A stretch of DNA of 64,000 nucleotides, from contig OX638375.1 of assembly GCA_951813575.1 (NCBI GenBank), positions 3,301,042 to 3,365,041 of the forward strand, given 5' to 3'. Of the stretch, positions 62,234 through 64,000 are shown piece after piece. The stretch comes from Candidatus Binatia bacterium. Its GTDB lineage: Bacteria; Desulfobacterota; Binatia; UBA9968; JAJDTQ01. The notes under the pieces were generated by a model, which was not told where the DNA came from, did not search any database, and worked only from the letters and a program-made list of their open reading frames with translations. A program made the translations under genes and the position numbers. How positions within the stretch are numbered: position 1 is the stretch's first letter; every line of letters begins with the position of its first letter.

Positions 62234-63153
62234 GCCGGGACAAGCGCCGGGCGATGATCGAGCCCGGCCATCCCAAGCTCAGCTTGAGCCGTCAATGCCA
62301 TCTGCTTCGAGTGAGTCGATCCTCTGTGTACCACAGGCCCAAGGGCGAGAGCGCGGAGAATCTGGCGTTGATGCGCCGGATCGACAAGCTGTTCCTGGAG
62401 TACCCCTTCTACGGCAGCCGCCAGATGGTCCGCCATCTGTGGCGGGAGCGAGTCCGAGTGGGTCGTCACCGGGTGCGGCGTCTGATGCGCCTGATGGGGC
62501 TCCAGGCCATCTACCAAGCGCCGCGGACCACCCGACCGCACCCCGAGCAGCGGGTTTACCCCTATATGCTCAAGGGCGTCGCCATCGAACGGCCCAATCA
62601 CGTGTGGACCGCAGATATAACCTACATCCCGGTCCAGAAGGGCTTCCTGTACCTGGTGGCGGTCATGGACTGGGCCACCCGCCGGGTGCTCTCCTGGCGG
62701 CTGTCGAACACCCTCGATGCCCGCTTCTGTACAGACGCCCTCTCAGAGGCTCTGGAACGCTACGGCCCTCCGGAGATCTTCAACACCGACCAGGGCAGCC
62801 AGTTCACCAGCCTGGAGTTCACCTCCGTGCTCAAGGACGCCGGCATTGCCATCTCCATGGACGGAAGGGGCCGGTGCATGGACAACATCTTCATCGAGCG
62901 CCTGTGGCGCTCGCTGAAGTACGAGGCTGTCTACCTGCACGAGCTCTCGGACGGCTTCGCGGCCCTGCGGGTCATCGCCCGGTGGGTGGCCTTCTACAAC
63001 AACCAAAGGCCTCATTCCGCCCTCGCCGGCTCCACCCCACAGGAGGCCTACGAACGAGGACTCCAGAGGCAGGCCGGACCTCACACCCCGCCCGCCCCTC
63101 TGCCAGTTCCATCCGAACACGAAGACGTGATAAACGGGACCTTGGCGGCATGA
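62227..63153 (+). CDS. IS3-family OrfB transposase
   Basis: 308 residues, GTG start (62227 or 62230). HTH_21 region EYPFYGSRQMVRHLWRERVRVGRHRVRRLMRLMGLQAIY is followed by the rve core with Asp in VWTADITYIPV, Asp in IFNTDQGSQFTS and Glu in DNIFIERLWRSLKYE. The end AFYNNQRPHSALAGSTPQEAYE is typical. Intact; active form expected through frameshifting. Confidence 0.95.
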   Translation: MVSRDKRRAMIEPGHPKLSLSRQCHLLRVSRSSVYHRPKGESAENLALMRRIDKLFLEYPFYGSRQMVRHLWRERVRVGRHRVRRLMRLMGLQAIYQAPRTTRPHPEQRVYPYMLKGVAIERPNHVWTADITYIPVQKGFLYLVAVMDWATRRVLSWRLSNTLDARFCTDALSEALERYGPPEIFNTDQGSQFTSLEFTSVLKDAGIAISMDGRGRCMDNIFIERLWRSLKYEAVYLHELSDGFAALRVIARWVAFYNNQRPHSALAGSTPQEAYERGLQRQAGPHTPPAPLPVPSEHEDVINGTLAA

Positions 63154-63297
63154 TCGAACGTCTGGAATACACCTTAACTCAGCCGCCTCCCTGTCCTACA
63201 AACCAGGACCACCTCACACCGGTCCGGTCCGGACGCACGCGCCGCCGGCGCCTGCCGACCGGGCGCCCGCCCCCCTTCGACAGGCTCGGAACAGGTT

Positions 63298-64000
63298 CTA
63301 GAACGCCACCCTGAGTTCGGCGGTGAGGCCGTGGCCGGCGCCGCCGCCGCCGTACTGGCCCGTGTAGGCCGCACCGACCGTGGCCGTGTCCGTCAAGCCG
63401 GCCTCGATGCCGAGCTCGATATCCACCGCGTACTGCGCCACCGGCGCGCCCGCGACCGCGAAGGGCGCGCCGCCCGCCATCGAATGGGCCGACGACGGCG
63501 CGGTATCGCCGGAGGCGTGCCGCCAGCCCGCCATGCCGCGCAGACGCACCCCGTCGTCCAGCGACATCGAAGCGCGCAGGCCGAGCGTCGCGAAGGTCAT
63601 GGCGTCGGTATCGGACGAGGCCGTCAGGGCCGCGCCGCCGCCGCTCTCGCGGAAGCCCTCGGTATCGAGACCGGTATGGGACACGCCGGCGAACGGCTCC
63701 AGGGTCAGGCCGCCGGCCTGTATCCGGTGGCCGGCCTCGGCAAAGACCTGCCAGCTCCGGGCGTCGTAGCCGGCCGAAAGCCGTTGGGATACGTCGCCGA
63801 TGCGGACCGACCGGCGCACGTCCACGGCATGGCCGGTATAGAGGGCGCCGGCGCCGAAGCGCAACGCGCCGGACTCGAGGCCGCCGTACAGGCCGACCGA
63901 CCGGCTGTCGACCGAGCCGGAGGACCGGCGCGCGCGCTGGCGCAGCTCGGTCCGGCCGTAGCCGCCGAGCGCGCCGAGGCGCCAGCCCCCGTCCAGCGCG
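63298..64000 (-). CDS. Autotransporter, copy 4 (C-terminal barrel only in window)
   Basis: The TAG stop is at 63298-63300 and the frame stays open to the window end, covering about 233 residues of the barrel. It has changes of its own (AQYAVDIELGIEAGLTDTATVGAAYTGQYGGGGAGHGLTAELRVAF) and shares the QYGGGG form with copy 1. The passenger and start lie beyond base 64000. Confidence 0.9.
   Translation of the reverse strand, partial: ALDGGWRLGALGGYGRTELRQRARRSSGSVDSRSVGLYGGLESGALRFGAGALYTGHAVDVRRSVRIGDVSQRLSAGYDARSWQVFAEAGHRIQAGGLTLEPFAGVSHTGLDTEGFRESGGGAALTASSDTDAMTFATLGLRASMSLDDGVRLRGMAGWRHASGDTAPSSAHSMAGGAPFAVAGAPVAQYAVDIELGIEAGLTDTATVGAAYTGQYGGGGAGHGLTAELRVAF

Larger units (their letters stand above)
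61883..63216 (+). mobile_element. IS3-family insertion sequence between autotransporter copies 3 and 4
   Basis: Ends TGAGGTGGTCC (61883-61893) and GGACCACCTCA (63206-63216) are inverted; similarity continues further in as interrupted blocks, including AAGGTGTATTCCA near the left end and its complement near 63161-63173. Flanks rejoin to the spacer seen between the other copies (GGCTTCGAACCGGTCCGG), with AC duplicated (possibly a 3-bp duplication with one change). It encodes orfA and orfB, both intact, and is a different subtype from the IS3 at 27077. Confidence 0.92.

Overview
The window comes from a high-GC, Gram-negative bacterium. Evidence for Gram-negative: autotransporters with C-terminal beta-barrels ending in Phe, a Tat-type signal, an HlyD/MFS efflux pair, and a tRNA gene with encoded CCA. 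The lineage cannot be fixed from sequence alone. The catabolic gene mix (flavin-dependent LLM oxidoreductases, xanthine-dehydrogenase-type molybdoenzymes, UbiD, TcuAB, amidohydrolase, intradiol dioxygenase) fits an uncultured, metabolically versatile proteobacterium or relative. Intergenic REP palindromes built on CCCCGGGTCAAGCCCGGGG are everywhere.

Layout. 1-3.9 kb: a branched-chain-amino-acid-type ABC importer with the two ATPases fused. 4-9 kb: desaturase, MFS, membrane protein, cupin, Tat-exported dioxygenase, a HigBA-like toxin-antitoxin pair with an inverted repeat in front, and a DCC-family protein. 9.1-13 kb: ECF sigma factor, membrane protein with one dockerin-like EF-hand, small secreted cohesin-like protein, VIT/vWA lipoprotein, AbrB remnant. 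13-17 kb: efflux pair and a carboxyltransferase-like lyase. 17.3-18.8 kb: an IS110-family element inserted in a REP unit, whose left end folds by hand into a two-loop bridge RNA with guides matching the element's own target and ends. 18.9-27 kb: catabolic genes. 27.1-28.4 kb: an IS3-family element, also inserted in a REP unit, followed by a 27-copy 22-bp tandem array. 29-49 kb: flavoprotein/ferredoxin pair, cyclodeaminase, an AT-richer ATPase + DUF4276 pair resembling a defence module, fused xanthine dehydrogenase, UbiD, kinase-BON fusion, secreted nuclease, asparaginase, TcuAB, LLM enzyme, CYTH protein. 49.8 kb: tRNA-Ser(TGA). 50.2-54 kb: decaying serine-recombinase element. 54-64 kb: four tandem autotransporter genes, three complete and one running off the window, with near-identical promoters and barrels, mosaic passengers, and a second IS3-family insertion between the last two.

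The catabolic enzymes point to uptake and oxidation of diverse organic acids, amides and aromatics; no single pathway can be closed from this window. The most notable signals are the IS110 bridge RNA with readable guides, the REP palindromes acting as IS landing sites and as seeds of tandem arrays, the 165-bp palindromic element abutting a molybdoenzyme start codon, and the mosaic autotransporter array.
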